Positions 34,501 through 43,511 of a stretch of DNA of 64,000 bases are shown in pieces (the stretch's first letter is position 1; each line of letters begins with the position of its first letter). The position numbers and the translations under genes are program-made. The DNA comes from Rhizobium cauense (GTDB taxonomy: Bacteria; Pseudomonadota; Alphaproteobacteria; Rhizobiales; Rhizobiaceae), in contig NZ_JAEUAT010000009.1 of the NCBI RefSeq assembly GCF_019511525.1, positions 62,001 through 126,000 on the forward strand, given 5' to 3'. Under the pieces are notes generated by a model. It saw only the letters and a list, made by a program, of their open reading frames with translations, did no database searches and had not been told where the DNA came from.

Positions 34501-34803
34501 ATTCAGCCATCAGGCTTCTTATCCTGCCTAGCCTTTCTCGCCTTTACTGATCAACCGGCAGACGCGCGGTTACCGGAAAGACCGCTGCAATGGCGCGACC
34601 ACGTCATCGTTGACATCCGGCTCGTCAACACGAGTCCTGCGGCCGCAACCAGATATCTCGAATACCCGTGGAAGTAATGTTCCAAGCCTCCCAGGGCAAT
34701 TTTATTCGAAAATAACTCGCTAAGGTAGTGATAACTTGGTTGGCCGGCCTATATCAACGCTCGTCAGCTAGCTGTGGACGCGTACGAACTCAACGGAGCG
34801 AGC
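34501..34803. other. Spacer before bgs-like operon
   Basis: No gene is supported; likely contains the promoter for the membrane-fusion/glucan synthase pair. Confidence 0.35.
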
Positions 34804-35997
34804 ATGCGAATTTTGAAGTTGGTGATAGGAATAATTGTTGTTCTCGTGGCAGGTTACGTGGTCGTGGGTGAACAATTGAGCGGGGCAAGCGCTGACGCAC
34901 TTATCAATGCGCGTTTGACGACGTTGCGATCGCCAATATCAGGACAATTGTCCCTACAGAACCGGCCCCTTGGAGCACAGGTCAAGCGCAACGAGCAGAT
35001 CGGCCGGGTCGACGACAATTTAGTCGACAACGTTCGCGTGAGCGACCTGGAAAGGGAAACGTCTCAGGGAGAGGCCGAAGGCGCACGGCTCACGCTCGAT
35101 TTGGTATCCGTTCGCTCGGCAATTGATCTTTTGCGACAGCGCTCGAAAAACTACTCGGTCGATCGGGTGCGACAACTCGAAGCCGAGGTCACAGCCTCAA
35201 AATCACTTGGCGACGCCGCTCAGGCGAAATTGAACTCGGCCACCCTGGAACTCGAAAGAAGCACGACGCTTGCGAACAGGGGGATAGAGACGGGCACATC
35301 GTATCAGCGCGCCCAGTCTCTTGTGGAGGTCTCACGTTTGGAATTGGCTAACGCGCGCTCGGAGACCGCCGCCACCACGGTCAGCCTGGAAGCTGCTCGC
35401 CGCGGCATCTTCCTTGGAGATGGATATAATGATGCCCCATATTCGGAACAGCGAATTGCTGAGCTGGAACTTCGAGAAGCCGAGCTTAACAGCCAGCTCA
35501 AGGCCCAGGACCAGCGGGTCGCTGCTCTGAACGCGCGACTATCGGTGGAGCGTCTTAGAGTGAATAAACTTGGATCTGCCAGTCTGCAGTCAAACGTCAA
35601 CGGCCTTCTATGGGACGTGCTGGCTGCAGACGGCGAAACGCTTCAACGCGGACAAGACGTGCTTCGCCTTGTCGACTGCGACTCAACGATCGTAACGTTG
35701 TCGGTTTCTGAGAGCGTCTACAACCGGCTGGTAGTGGGCGGATCGGCGCAATTCCGCCTAAACGGTCGAAGCGAGGTGATGCCCGGCACGATAACGAGGC
35801 TCGCCGGGGCTGGGGCGGAGACGGTCTACAAGAACCTTGCAATCGCTCCGAGCCAGCGACATCTCGAACGATATGACGTCACGATAACCGTACCCGCCCT
35901 TCAGGATGACGCTAAATTAAGATGTCTGGTCGGACGAACCGGACGGGTATTTTTCGAGCGTCGCCCGCTCGACTGGTTCCGCTCTTTCCTGGACTAG
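34804..35997 (+). CDS. bgsB: HlyD-family membrane fusion protein (BgsB-like), 397 aa
   Basis: One N-terminal membrane anchor (ILKLVIGIIVVLVAGYVVVG) and a first lipoyl half (LRSPISGQLSLQNRPLGAQV). A long coiled-coil hairpin follows (about residues 80-260, many Glu/Leu/Arg), then the second lipoyl half and a beta-barrel. It would span the periplasm and assist polysaccharide export. The ATG at 34804 has CGGAGCG upstream. The stop is 3 bp before the GT2 gene. The pair matches the bgsB-bgsA arrangement known for mixed-linkage beta-glucan in Sinorhizobium meliloti. Confidence 0.78.
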   Translation: MRILKLVIGIIVVLVAGYVVVGEQLSGASADALINARLTTLRSPISGQLSLQNRPLGAQVKRNEQIGRVDDNLVDNVRVSDLERETSQGEAEGARLTLDLVSVRSAIDLLRQRSKNYSVDRVRQLEAEVTASKSLGDAAQAKLNSATLELERSTTLANRGIETGTSYQRAQSLVEVSRLELANARSETAATTVSLEAARRGIFLGDGYNDAPYSEQRIAELELREAELNSQLKAQDQRVAALNARLSVERLRVNKLGSASLQSNVNGLLWDVLAADGETLQRGQDVLRLVDCDSTIVTLSVSESVYNRLVVGGSAQFRLNGRSEVMPGTITRLAGAGAETVYKNLAIAPSQRHLERYDVTITVPALQDDAKLRCLVGRTGRVFFERRPLDWFRSFLD

Positions 35998-36000
35998 CTC

Positions 36001-37959
36001 ATGTTTTATCTGAGCGAACTGCAGGGAAGTATTGCCCAATTGGCTCTGGTTATCGGGGTGGCGCTTGCCTTGCCAAGTTTCCTGTCGCCCAATCGCACTC
36101 TCGACAGGACGATCCTTTTCGGTGTCGGAATTTTACTCTCGCTCAGATATCTCTGGTGGAGGGTGACTGAGACCGTAGCGCCATTCGGTTTGACGGCAGA
36201 TTGCTTTTTTAGCTGGTCATTTTTGGCCCTTGAAGCAGCCTCGCTACTGTCATCGATCAGCGCCTTTACGATCATGATGCGCAAGACTGATCGGTCGCTC
36301 GAGGTAGAGCGTTTCAAGAGTTGGTGGGGCAACAGTCCCCCACCCAGGGTGGCCATCCTGATCGCGACCTACAACGAAGATCGATCGGTATTGGAGCGGA
36401 CAATCGTGGGTGCCAAGGCGGTCGATCATTCGAACTTCGAGGTCCTGGTCCTCGATGACGGGAGGCGGGACTGGCTGCAGGAGTTTTGTGCGCGTCGGTC
36501 CGTAAGATATGTGAGGCGGCCGGACAACAAAGGGTCAAAAGCAGGGAATATCAATCATGCTTTAAACCTTCTTGCTCTGGATGAGCAGCCGCCGGATTTC
36601 ATAGCGGTACTCGACGCGGACTTTGTGCCGCACGTTAACTTCATCAGTCGAACGTTGGCTCTGTTTCATGAGGCGGACGTTGGCCTGGTCCAGACGCCGC
36701 AGCATTTCTTCAACGCAGACCCAATACAGCACAATCTCGGACTGAGCCGATCATACCCGGACGAACAGCGCTTTTTCTTCGATCACCTTCAACCGAGCCG
36801 AGACGGATGGGGAATCGCGTTTTGCTGCGGGACATCCTCCGTCATTCGGTTTGCCGGCGTTCAGGCCATCGGTGGGTTCCCCACGGATAGCATCACCGAG
36901 GATTTCATGCTGACGCTCGCGCTCCAGGAAAAAGGCTTTCGAACGGTTTACCTCAATGAGGCGCTTACTGAAGGCCTGGCACCTGAAGGACTTAAGGAAT
37001 ACGTAACACAACGAGCGCGGTGGTGCCTTGGCCTTATGCAAATTGCACGCGGCCGCCTTGGACCTTTGTCGCGCAACGGTCTCCGCCTGCGGGACCGTTG
37101 GAGCGTGGCGGACTCTGTCCTGTTTTGGCTCACCAGCTTCTCGTTCCGGCTTGCGTCTTTCGTGTTTCCACTTTTCTACTGGTTCTTCAATGTGACCGTG
37201 GTCGATGCGTCCGTTTCAGAGGTTATCCGATACTTCGGCGTCTACTTTGTTTGGATCCTATTCGTTCTCAACTTCATCTCGAGCGGTCTCGTCGTGCCAA
37301 TCGTGAACGACGTAAGCCAACTAATCGGAGCGATCCCCATCACCAGGGCCGCCATCACGGGCCTCCTCAAGCCCCACGGCCATCCGTTCAGTGTTACCGC
37401 CAAGGGCGGTGACCGGACAAAGGTCATCGTGCAGTGGCAAATAATGCGCCCGTTTCTAATCATCCTCGGGCTGACCGTTTTGGGTATTTTGCTCGGGATA
37501 TTCTCGGACCGATTTGCCTTCAACGACGCTGGAGACGGCAAGGTAATCATCCTCTTTTGGACCCTCTACAACCTGTTTTCCCTCCTGGTGACCTTAGTCG
37601 TGTGCGTGGAGCTGCCGAGGGCGGAGAAACATTTCGCTGACCGCCCCGAACGTTGCGTCCTTTCGGCCCAGGGGACGAGCCGTCGAATTTGGCTCACCGA
37701 CCTAACTCAGGAAACGGCTCGTGTAAGAGGTGCGAATTTGGCGGTAGGGACTGCCGTCTCGGTGTCCGTAAGGCAGATAGGAGAGATCAAAGCCTACGTG
37801 ATCCAGAGCACGACCGACGGAGGAATTTTGTCCCTCGAATTGGACGAAGCCCAACATGACGCGTTGCTGCGGCGGCTCTATTCAGAGGGAGACGTCCCCA
37901 GCGTCACGCGCACCCGCGCGTCCGCGCTCATCCGAGACGCGATCGCCCGGTTTACCTGA
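36001..37959 (+). CDS. bgsA: Cellulose-synthase-like GT2 with C-terminal c-di-GMP-type domain (BgsA-like), 652 aa
   Basis: Processive GT2: DDG (VLVLDDGRRDW), DAD (IAVLDADFV), TED (SITEDFML) and QxxRW (QRARWCLGL). N-terminal helices precede the catalytic domain and four or more follow it. The C-terminal 130 residues include RRIWLTDLTQETARVRG, PilZ-like in character. It should polymerise a beta-glucan and push it across the inner membrane. S. meliloti BgsA is activated by c-di-GMP through its C-terminal domain; the same is likely here. Start ATG at 36001. Confidence 0.85.
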   Translation: MFYLSELQGSIAQLALVIGVALALPSFLSPNRTLDRTILFGVGILLSLRYLWWRVTETVAPFGLTADCFFSWSFLALEAASLLSSISAFTIMMRKTDRSLEVERFKSWWGNSPPPRVAILIATYNEDRSVLERTIVGAKAVDHSNFEVLVLDDGRRDWLQEFCARRSVRYVRRPDNKGSKAGNINHALNLLALDEQPPDFIAVLDADFVPHVNFISRTLALFHEADVGLVQTPQHFFNADPIQHNLGLSRSYPDEQRFFFDHLQPSRDGWGIAFCCGTSSVIRFAGVQAIGGFPTDSITEDFMLTLALQEKGFRTVYLNEALTEGLAPEGLKEYVTQRARWCLGLMQIARGRLGPLSRNGLRLRDRWSVADSVLFWLTSFSFRLASFVFPLFYWFFNVTVVDASVSEVIRYFGVYFVWILFVLNFISSGLVVPIVNDVSQLIGAIPITRAAITGLLKPHGHPFSVTAKGGDRTKVIVQWQIMRPFLIILGLTVLGILLGIFSDRFAFNDAGDGKVIILFWTLYNLFSLLVTLVVCVELPRAEKHFADRPERCVLSAQGTSRRIWLTDLTQETARVRGANLAVGTAVSVSVRQIGEIKAYVIQSTTDGGILSLELDEAQHDALLRRLYSEGDVPSVTRTRASALIRDAIARFT

Positions 37960-39043
37960 GGTCGTGGGATTTGGCGTTACCTGCCTGAAGTTTCGCGATC
38001 GCGGCCCCGATCATGCTCAGCTCGCGTGTTCGATGGGACTCGAAAGGGTATGTATCTTCTCCATCGGCAATCCGTCGAGCGTTGTCAGCCAACAGTCCGA
38101 ATGGTCTGATAAAGACCACGAGGAACACAGTCGTCAATAGCAGCAGTAGCAGGCCAAATAGTCCGAGGCTCCACATAAGGTTGGTCGAAAATTGCCGGTT
38201 TGGCTCTGCAAGCTTGCTCGAGTCAATCCTCGCAATCATGCTCCAACCGAAACGCGGCAAGTCCCGGTAGCCAAGCTCAGGAAGTACCGCGGTGAAGTAT
38301 GATCGGCCGTCGGGCCAGGTTTCGAGATTGACCCCTGCAGCACCAGTTCGTGCTGTCCTAAAGCTCGCCAAATCTGGAGAGTGGTATTGACCGCCGTCGG
38401 TCGCAATTACTGCATCCCCGTTAACGTTCACCAGGAAGAGGTCGACATCGAGCGCAGCCGCTGTCTCCTTGAGGACGCGCGCGGCCCAGTCGTAGTTAAG
38501 ATGATAACCGAGCACGCCCGCCACCGTGCCGTCGGCTCCTTTGATAGGTGACGCGAGATCGAGAAACCTCGGCGGTTCTTCCCCTCGATATGGCAAAAGC
38601 GATGCAAGCAAGACCGCTTCGTGAACGTCACCTGCGAAGTCGCCCTGCAATCCTTGTTGGAACCAGGGCCGGGACGCCACGCTTTTTCCGACGAGCAGTC
38701 CATTCGACGCTGTTCTGACGATGCCGTCGTTACCGGCGTACCCAGCCCACGAGATCGTATCTCCGGAACCAACGGAGAGATCGAGCGCCTGGGTGAGGGG
38801 CCCGGGGTCAGCGGAATTGACTTTTCCCGCTATTGCCTGAAGTCCTTCCCATTCTCGAAAAAGCGCTGAGGAGAACCCGATCTGAGCCCCGCGCAGACGG
38901 GTTTGAACCGCCACCGACAGGGCATTCTCCTGATAGGCAGCAACACGGTCGTTGAGCGTGATGTATCCGAGTCCACCCGCCAAAACCGCGCTCAGCCCGA
39001 CGAAGCTAGCAGTCACGAAAACAAGTGATGGCGACCGAGGCAT
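37952..39043 (-). CDS. Cache/PDC-domain membrane sensor without output domain, 363 aa
   Basis: A first membrane segment (VFVTASFVGLSAVLAGGLGY) and a periplasmic double-cache domain (WAGYAGNDGIVRTASNGLLV, SRPWFQQGLQGDFAGDVHEA, GTVAGVLGYHLNYDWAARVL). A second membrane segment (LGLFGLLLLLLTTVFLVVFI) and a HAMP-like end follow. The protein stops right after HAMP: there is no kinase, GGDEF or MCP part. The ATG at 39043 has GAAAGG upstream. Its end overlaps the synthase gene end by 8 bp on the opposite strand. Could modulate glucan synthesis through a partner. Confidence 0.78.
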   Translation of the reverse strand: MPRSPSLVFVTASFVGLSAVLAGGLGYITLNDRVAAYQENALSVAVQTRLRGAQIGFSSALFREWEGLQAIAGKVNSADPGPLTQALDLSVGSGDTISWAGYAGNDGIVRTASNGLLVGKSVASRPWFQQGLQGDFAGDVHEAVLLASLLPYRGEEPPRFLDLASPIKGADGTVAGVLGYHLNYDWAARVLKETAAALDVDLFLVNVNGDAVIATDGGQYHSPDLASFRTARTGAAGVNLETWPDGRSYFTAVLPELGYRDLPRFGWSMIARIDSSKLAEPNRQFSTNLMWSLGLFGLLLLLLTTVFLVVFIRPFGLLADNARRIADGEDTYPFESHRTRELSMIGAAIAKLQAGNAKSHDLR

Positions 39044-39335
39044 GCTCAACCTTTCCGTGCTCAAAATGGGTAAAAAGACATGGAAAACGTCCAAATACGT
39101 TAGAACTCGCCTCAAGGTTGCCGAAAGGCGACAACTTTGTCAATGCCCCCAGTCCGATTGATCAGGTCCCGCAATCATTTGCTGTTGCGGCGGTTCGAGC
39201 GAAAAGCATTTGCATGCTACGCACTAAGAACCGGGATCATAGTCAAAAGGGGTCGAGAGCCTTATCCTCGCCGCGCTTCACCGCGTGCGCCCCTGCGGAT
39301 GACCAGAGGTTCGTTTCCTACCTCACAGGGACCCC

Positions 39336-39360
39336 GAAACCATTTGAATCGATGCGCGTT
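39336..39360 (+). promoter_or_regulatory. EcfG-like promoter candidate
   Basis: GAAAC (39336-39340; one mismatch to GGAAC), 16 bp, CGTT (39357-39360), 28 nt before the ATG at 39389. Confidence 0.4.
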
Positions 39361-39388
39361 TCCTCCTCCACAACGAAGGAGATGTCTG

Positions 39389-39574
39389 ATGTCAAAACGT
39401 GAACTCATCGATACCGGGTCCGACAAGCGCTATGTCCGCCGAGATGGCAAGGGGCAATTCAGCGAGAGTGTCGACGTCAGCCGTTCGCTGGCAGCTGACA
39501 AGCGCCACAAGGCGAAGGGTGATGCGAAGCCCGGCGAGGGTGACCGTGGCGATCATAAATCGAAGAAGCACTGA
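39389..39574 (+). CDS. Small basic stress-type protein, 61 aa
   Basis: Very polar, with SKRELIDTGSDKRYVRRDGK at the start; I have the impression this opening occurs in other rhizobial small proteins but cannot check it. Likely disordered. The ATG at 39389 has AAGGAGAT upstream. An EcfG-like promoter precedes, and a membrane/coiled-coil protein follows after 12 bp. Confidence 0.65.
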   Translation: MSKRELIDTGSDKRYVRRDGKGQFSESVDVSRSLAADKRHKAKGDAKPGEGDRGDHKSKKH

Positions 39575-39586
39575 GGAGAGGCGTCC

Positions 39587-39952
39587 ATGACGGGTATCCG
39601 GTCAAAAGGAATTCGGCGGGGAGAACTCGCTTCACATCTTGCAGATTTGGAGGACGAACATTCTGTCGAGGATGTCGAGACCACCGAAAAGCGCGATCTC
39701 GAGGCGGTTCAGCGCGAGGTCGCGTATCTCCGCCGAGAGGTTGCAGCGCTGCGTGAGCAGCTTTCGCTCATCCGCGCCGGGAACGAAAGTTCAGCGGCAG
39801 CGAAAGCTGACGCGCATCCTTGGTTGCGTATTGCCGCGACAACCGCAGTCACATTCGTGCTCGGCAAGCTCGTACAGCGACTACGACTGGGTTCGGCGGG
39901 CGCGGCAGCAGTGCCTATGATCACCGCGCAGCTGGATCGCAGCCTTTGGTAG
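39587..39952 (+). CDS. Coiled-coil membrane-associated protein, 121 aa
   Basis: An acidic coiled coil (about residues 25-65, LEAVQREVAYLRREVAALRE) precedes one hydrophobic segment (LRIAATTAVTFVLGKLV) and a short tail. Similar in layout to small membrane-tethered envelope stress proteins. The ATG at 39587 has GAGGAG upstream. In operon with the 39389 gene. Confidence 0.65.
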   Translation: MTGIRSKGIRRGELASHLADLEDEHSVEDVETTEKRDLEAVQREVAYLRREVAALREQLSLIRAGNESSAAAKADAHPWLRIAATTAVTFVLGKLVQRLRLGSAGAAAVPMITAQLDRSLW

Positions 39953-40358
39953 CCACAACGGCCAAACGGCGCTTCTTAGCCTCTTAACAGCTAAGTCAAA
40001 CTTGGGCCAAGTGTCGGGGAAATCTGCTTCCCGACGCCGTGATCCGCGTCTTGCTTTCGCATCTCCCTATTTGCAGACATGGAAGCGCAAATGGATTTCC
40101 GGCCTGGCGATTGAGGTATTAGCGCCCATTATCCATTGACTCCCGATCTGCTCCTTCAGAAACTTCAAGCTGATGCACACCCACGACACCTTCGTCAGGA
40201 CCTTCACATTGACACGCTGACGGTTAAGGCAAACTTGCACGAGGTGCTCGAATGTCGAGCCGGTGGCCATGGGCGTGTGATCGCCGACGGCAAGCACGAT
40301 TGTAGTCATTGCCGAAATAATTATTGACTGATCTATCCAGAACGGATATGTGCTTAAT
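39953..40358. other. Intergenic region before TetR gene
   Basis: Holds the tetR promoter: TTGACT (40324-40329), 17 bp, TATGTG, overlapping the palindrome TATCC-N5-GGATA (40334-40348), a probable autoregulatory operator. A minus-strand frame starting near 40309 has no Shine-Dalgarno and no family resemblance. Confidence 0.45.
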
Positions 40359-40940
40359 ATGGCAAGACCACGGGAATTCGACCGCGACACGGCATTGGAT
40401 AAGGCATTAAGAGTCTTCTGGGCGAAGGGATTTGCCGCGACCTCCACCGACGATTTACGTGAAGCAATGGGGATTGGAAGACAGAGCCTCTATGGTGCGT
40501 TCGGGGATAAGAGGACGCTTTACCTGGAAGCGCTGGATACTTACCAACAGCGGACAAACAGAGGGCACATAACGAGGCTGAGCAGGCCATCATCGCCTCT
40601 GCAGGGAATTGAAGATCTGCTTACAGGCCTTGTATCAGATGACGATGCCGAGCGGGCGCTGGGATGCATGGGCGTCGGATCCGTGGGCGAGTTCGGGGTG
40701 ACCGATCCGGATCTCAATGCGCGACGCAGCGCAGCAAGCGCGGCACTGGTGCGGCGCATCGCAGAGAGGGTCTTGGAAGGTCAGCGATCGGGAGAGCTTG
40801 CTCCGCATCTCGACCCTGATGAAAGTGCGGCGTTTATCCAGATGACGATGACCGGACTACAAGTGGCCGCACGTGGCGGCGCAAAAGCTGCCGATCTCAG
40901 GGCTATGGCGCGCTTCGCAACGGAACGCCTCAGGTCGTAA
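40359..40940 (+). CDS. TetR/AcrR-family regulator, 193 aa
   Basis: N-terminal HTH (ALRVFWAKGFAATSTDDLRE and GIGRQSLYGAFGDKRTLY) with a helical ligand domain containing GCMGVGSVGEFG. It likely represses itself and the SDR gene 71 bp downstream. The ATG at 40359 matches the family's usual MARPREFD start. Confidence 0.88.
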   Translation: MARPREFDRDTALDKALRVFWAKGFAATSTDDLREAMGIGRQSLYGAFGDKRTLYLEALDTYQQRTNRGHITRLSRPSSPLQGIEDLLTGLVSDDDAERALGCMGVGSVGEFGVTDPDLNARRSAASAALVRRIAERVLEGQRSGELAPHLDPDESAAFIQMTMTGLQVAARGGAKAADLRAMARFATERLRS

Positions 40941-40969
40941 CCGGCCTCCCCAAACAGGAGGCTTTTCAT

Positions 40970-40998
40970 TTGACTAATTATGGACAGATCCGTCAATA
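40970..40998 (+). promoter_or_regulatory. SDR promoter with inverted repeat
   Basis: TTGACT (40970-40975), 17 bp, TCAATA (40993-40998). TTGAC and GTCAA form inverted arms around it. Likely the TetR-controlled promoter. Confidence 0.45.
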
Positions 40999-41011
40999 AA
41001 AGGAGATTCTC

Positions 41012-41743
41012 ATGACGATCCAAGAACGCAAAACGGCACTCGTATTCGGAGGTGCGCGTGGTATCGGCGCCGCGGCCGTCCGGAGACTTGCCAAGGACGG
41101 CTACGACGTCGCGTTCACCTATGTATCCAGACCAGACAGCGCAAAGTCCCTCATGACCGAAATCGAAGAGGGAGGTCGGCGGGCCGTGTCGATTCAGGCT
41201 GACAGCGCAGATGCCGAGGCCATTCGTGCTGCGGTGGCCAAGACGGTCGATGCCTTTGGCCTGATCGACGCAATCGTGGTCAATGCGGGCATCTTGCGGC
41301 TCAACACTGTGGAAGCGGTCAGATTGGAAGAACTCGATCTTATGATCGACGTCAACATTCGCGGCGTGTTCCTTTCCATCCAGTCCGCAGTTCCGCATAT
41401 GAAGGATGGCGGCCGCGTGATCACCATAGGCTCCAACACGGCGGAAAGGACCGGCATGGCTGGAACGAGCGTCTACCAGTTTTCCAAGGCGGCCGTGGCG
41501 GCAATGGTGAAGGGCCTCGCCCTTGACCTGGCCACTCGGCGCATTACCGTCAACAACATTCAGCCCGGTCCCACGAACACCGACATGAACGCTGGAGCCA
41601 TCGAGATGTTGTCTGATCGCAGTCCTTTGAAGCGTGTAGCCAACCCCGATGAAATCGCGGGGATGGTTTCCTATCTCGCAGGCCCCGACACGTCCTTCAT
41701 GACCGGCGCAAGCCTGACAATCGACGGGGGCTGGACGCTCTGA
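41012..41743 (+). CDS. Short-chain dehydrogenase/reductase, 243 aa
   Basis: Classical SDR: GGARGIGAA (NAD(P)-binding), NAG near residue 90, Ser in ITIGSNT, YQFSK catalytic Tyr/Lys, and the C-terminal TDMNAGA and TGASLTIDGG. The cofactor may be NADP (Arg after the second strand). Substrate unknown. The ATG at 41012 has AAGGAGAT upstream. Paired with the TetR gene, a common detoxification arrangement. Confidence 0.9.
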   Translation: MTIQERKTALVFGGARGIGAAAVRRLAKDGYDVAFTYVSRPDSAKSLMTEIEEGGRRAVSIQADSADAEAIRAAVAKTVDAFGLIDAIVVNAGILRLNTVEAVRLEELDLMIDVNIRGVFLSIQSAVPHMKDGGRVITIGSNTAERTGMAGTSVYQFSKAAVAAMVKGLALDLATRRITVNNIQPGPTNTDMNAGAIEMLSDRSPLKRVANPDEIAGMVSYLAGPDTSFMTGASLTIDGGWTL

Positions 41744-42066
41744 AATCTGAGCGCTGCGCTCGAAAGCCCACAGAGCGACATCCGAAGATCCTCGCGATCC
41801 TGGACGTCGCTCCTTCGTCGCTCTGTTGCGACTCGATAAGGGAAATCACACAGGCGTTGTCCATTGGCTCTCGTTCAGGATCCTAAGCGTCCGGATCTGC
41901 TCAGCGAGCGCAACAGAGATTTCGCAACAAGTCCCGTCCGGCATCGCCTGCCCCTAGTCCACCACCCAATATGCCGCGGTCCGCCCGAGGGGTTTCCATG
42001 TATAGCGGGTGTTTAAGGCTTACCTCAGAAACCACGCCATAAACCTATGATGTCGTTTAACATGTC
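41744..42066. other. Intergenic, no gene seen
   Basis: No supported ORF or RNA. Confidence 0.4.
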
Positions 42067-42178
42067 GGCAGCCGGGGCAGGGATTCGAACCCCGCGTCAC
42101 AGTTCGAAAGCTGGAAGCAACCTCGGGTTCTCCGAGGATAGGGAGAGCACCTCGCTCCGATTACGCTTACGCCCGGCT
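42067..42178 (-). tRNA. tRNA-like sequence, degenerate or unusual
   Basis: On the minus strand GCCGGGC and CCCCGGC (42177-42171 and 42077-42071) pair as an acceptor stem. CGGGG-TTCGAAT-CCCTG forms a textbook T-arm. Between them lies a 5-6-bp hairpin (CCTCGG/CCGAGG), but the D-arm and anticodon loop do not fit the standard form. The total length, about 110 nt, is too long for normal classes. CCA is not encoded. Probably a decayed tRNA or an integration target; amino acid not assignable. Confidence 0.4.
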
Positions 42179-42416
42179 ACCTTATGAACTACGGAAGTAT
42201 TTAATTGTTCCCTGCCGTACATCCTCTTTGCCATGGAGATACAACGTCGCGCGCATTAGATTTCATGTCAGCGCAAACCAGGCCCTACAAAACCGCGTCC
42301 GGATCGAACTCCTTCCTTTCTATCGAGGACGGTGATGTGCCTGGTCGAAGCCGAGGCTGGCGCGGTAGCCGGAAACGCGAATCACCACGTCCAAGGGCTC
42401 ATTCAAATGCCGCGTC

Positions 42417-42653
42417 TTATCGTGTCATAGGATCATGACTTGCAGTTTCCAGCACTTGGTGCACCCACGCTGCTAAATCCGGATCTCGGCATAGAAGCAA
42501 CTGGAAAGCTTCTTCGTCTAGTTTCCCTTGCCGATAGGCGCTGATTAAATCTCTCTGCTCCTGGTTTAAAGTTCTGGCTTTGGAAAGCCTGCGGCCGACA
42601 ATGTTTAACTTTGGTGGTGGCGCGTTAGCTTTTTGGAAATCGCTCGACGACAT
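42417..42653 (-). CDS. Small protein, 78 aa (paralog of 12756..12992)
   Basis: About three quarters identical to the product at 12756..12992, with the same C-terminal helical region (QRDLISAYRQGKLDEEAFQL). ATG at 42653 with GGGAGG 9 nt upstream, also shared. DNA similarity covers the whole gene and the ribosome site. Function unknown. Confidence 0.7.
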   Translation of the reverse strand: MSSSDFQKANAPPPKLNIVGRRLSKARTLNQEQRDLISAYRQGKLDEEAFQLLLCRDPDLAAWVHQVLETASHDPMTR

Positions 42654-42837
42654 GGTAGTTTCCTCCCAATCAGCGGGACGTCGCAGTGTCGAGACGCAAG
42701 GGGGTGAGGGCAGACCCGCGTATCCTGTGTCCGTGCACGGCTATGCTGGGCTAGAACCTGGCCCCTCAAAGCTCCAGCCGGCGCCGGATGCGAATTGAAC
42801 CTCAAGTGCGTTGGCGACCTGAACTCTACTAGCAGTT

Positions 42838-43089
42838 TCACCGATCCGACAGCACTGTTAGGCAGTTTTCGAGATCGTCCTCTATACCGCGACAGATTGC
42901 ATCATACTTGGCGGCACGCTCCTCGTCGGCTACTGCTCGGCACGTGTCTCGAGCCCTAACCGCAACAGCGTAGTTTTCTATTTCATAAGTCCACCAATGC
43001 GCGATGGGTGCGTGGCAACGCAAATGCGGACGACGTACTAGCAACGACGCCAAACCATACCGGAATGCGTTAAAGGGTGCCTGTTCCAT
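42838..43089 (-). CDS. Hypothetical protein, 83 aa
   Basis: Helical and charged (RARDTCRAVADEERAAKYDA). Resembles short rhizobial hypothetical proteins, but I cannot place it. The ATG at 43089 has a weak Shine-Dalgarno (TGAAG). Confidence 0.4.
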   Translation of the reverse strand: MEQAPFNAFRYGLASLLVRRPHLRCHAPIAHWWTYEIENYAVAVRARDTCRAVADEERAAKYDAICRGIEDDLENCLTVLSDR

Positions 43090-43511
43090 CGCTTCAGAAC
43101 CGTTCTAAAGCGAATTATAACCCTGATCGGAAATATCCGATAGAAATTTCTGGCCGAGCATTCGATGCAAAGCACCCGCGGCCCCCGTGAAACATAGACG
43201 AAGTGGCGGTGATCAATGGCACAGTTCGCAAAACCTGCTCGCCGAGCTTCGGCCCTCGAAACGGTGACGAGTAACGGGTCCCCGCCCGCAATGAGGTGAG
43301 GGCGTTCGTCGTATGAGTGAGCCTGAGGACGCCCGCACATGGGCAAGCACATCCTCGTGTTGCGCTCCAGGGACAGTAAGAGATCTGTGTTGCTGGCTTC
43401 GTGGATGAGCCCTCTTCTTGTCGTGTCGATAGGAGCGGATCAATTCGAAACAAGGTGCAACTAGAGCCTTTCGCAACGCGTTGTTCCTAAAACTCTAGGA
43501 GGAGCAAGGCA
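43090..43511. other. Intergenic, no gene seen
   Basis: Only low-quality open frames. Confidence 0.35.

Noticed and set aside
40067..40309. Possible 80-aa minus-strand gene
   Set aside because: No Shine-Dalgarno and unnatural composition; overlaps the tetR promoter region.
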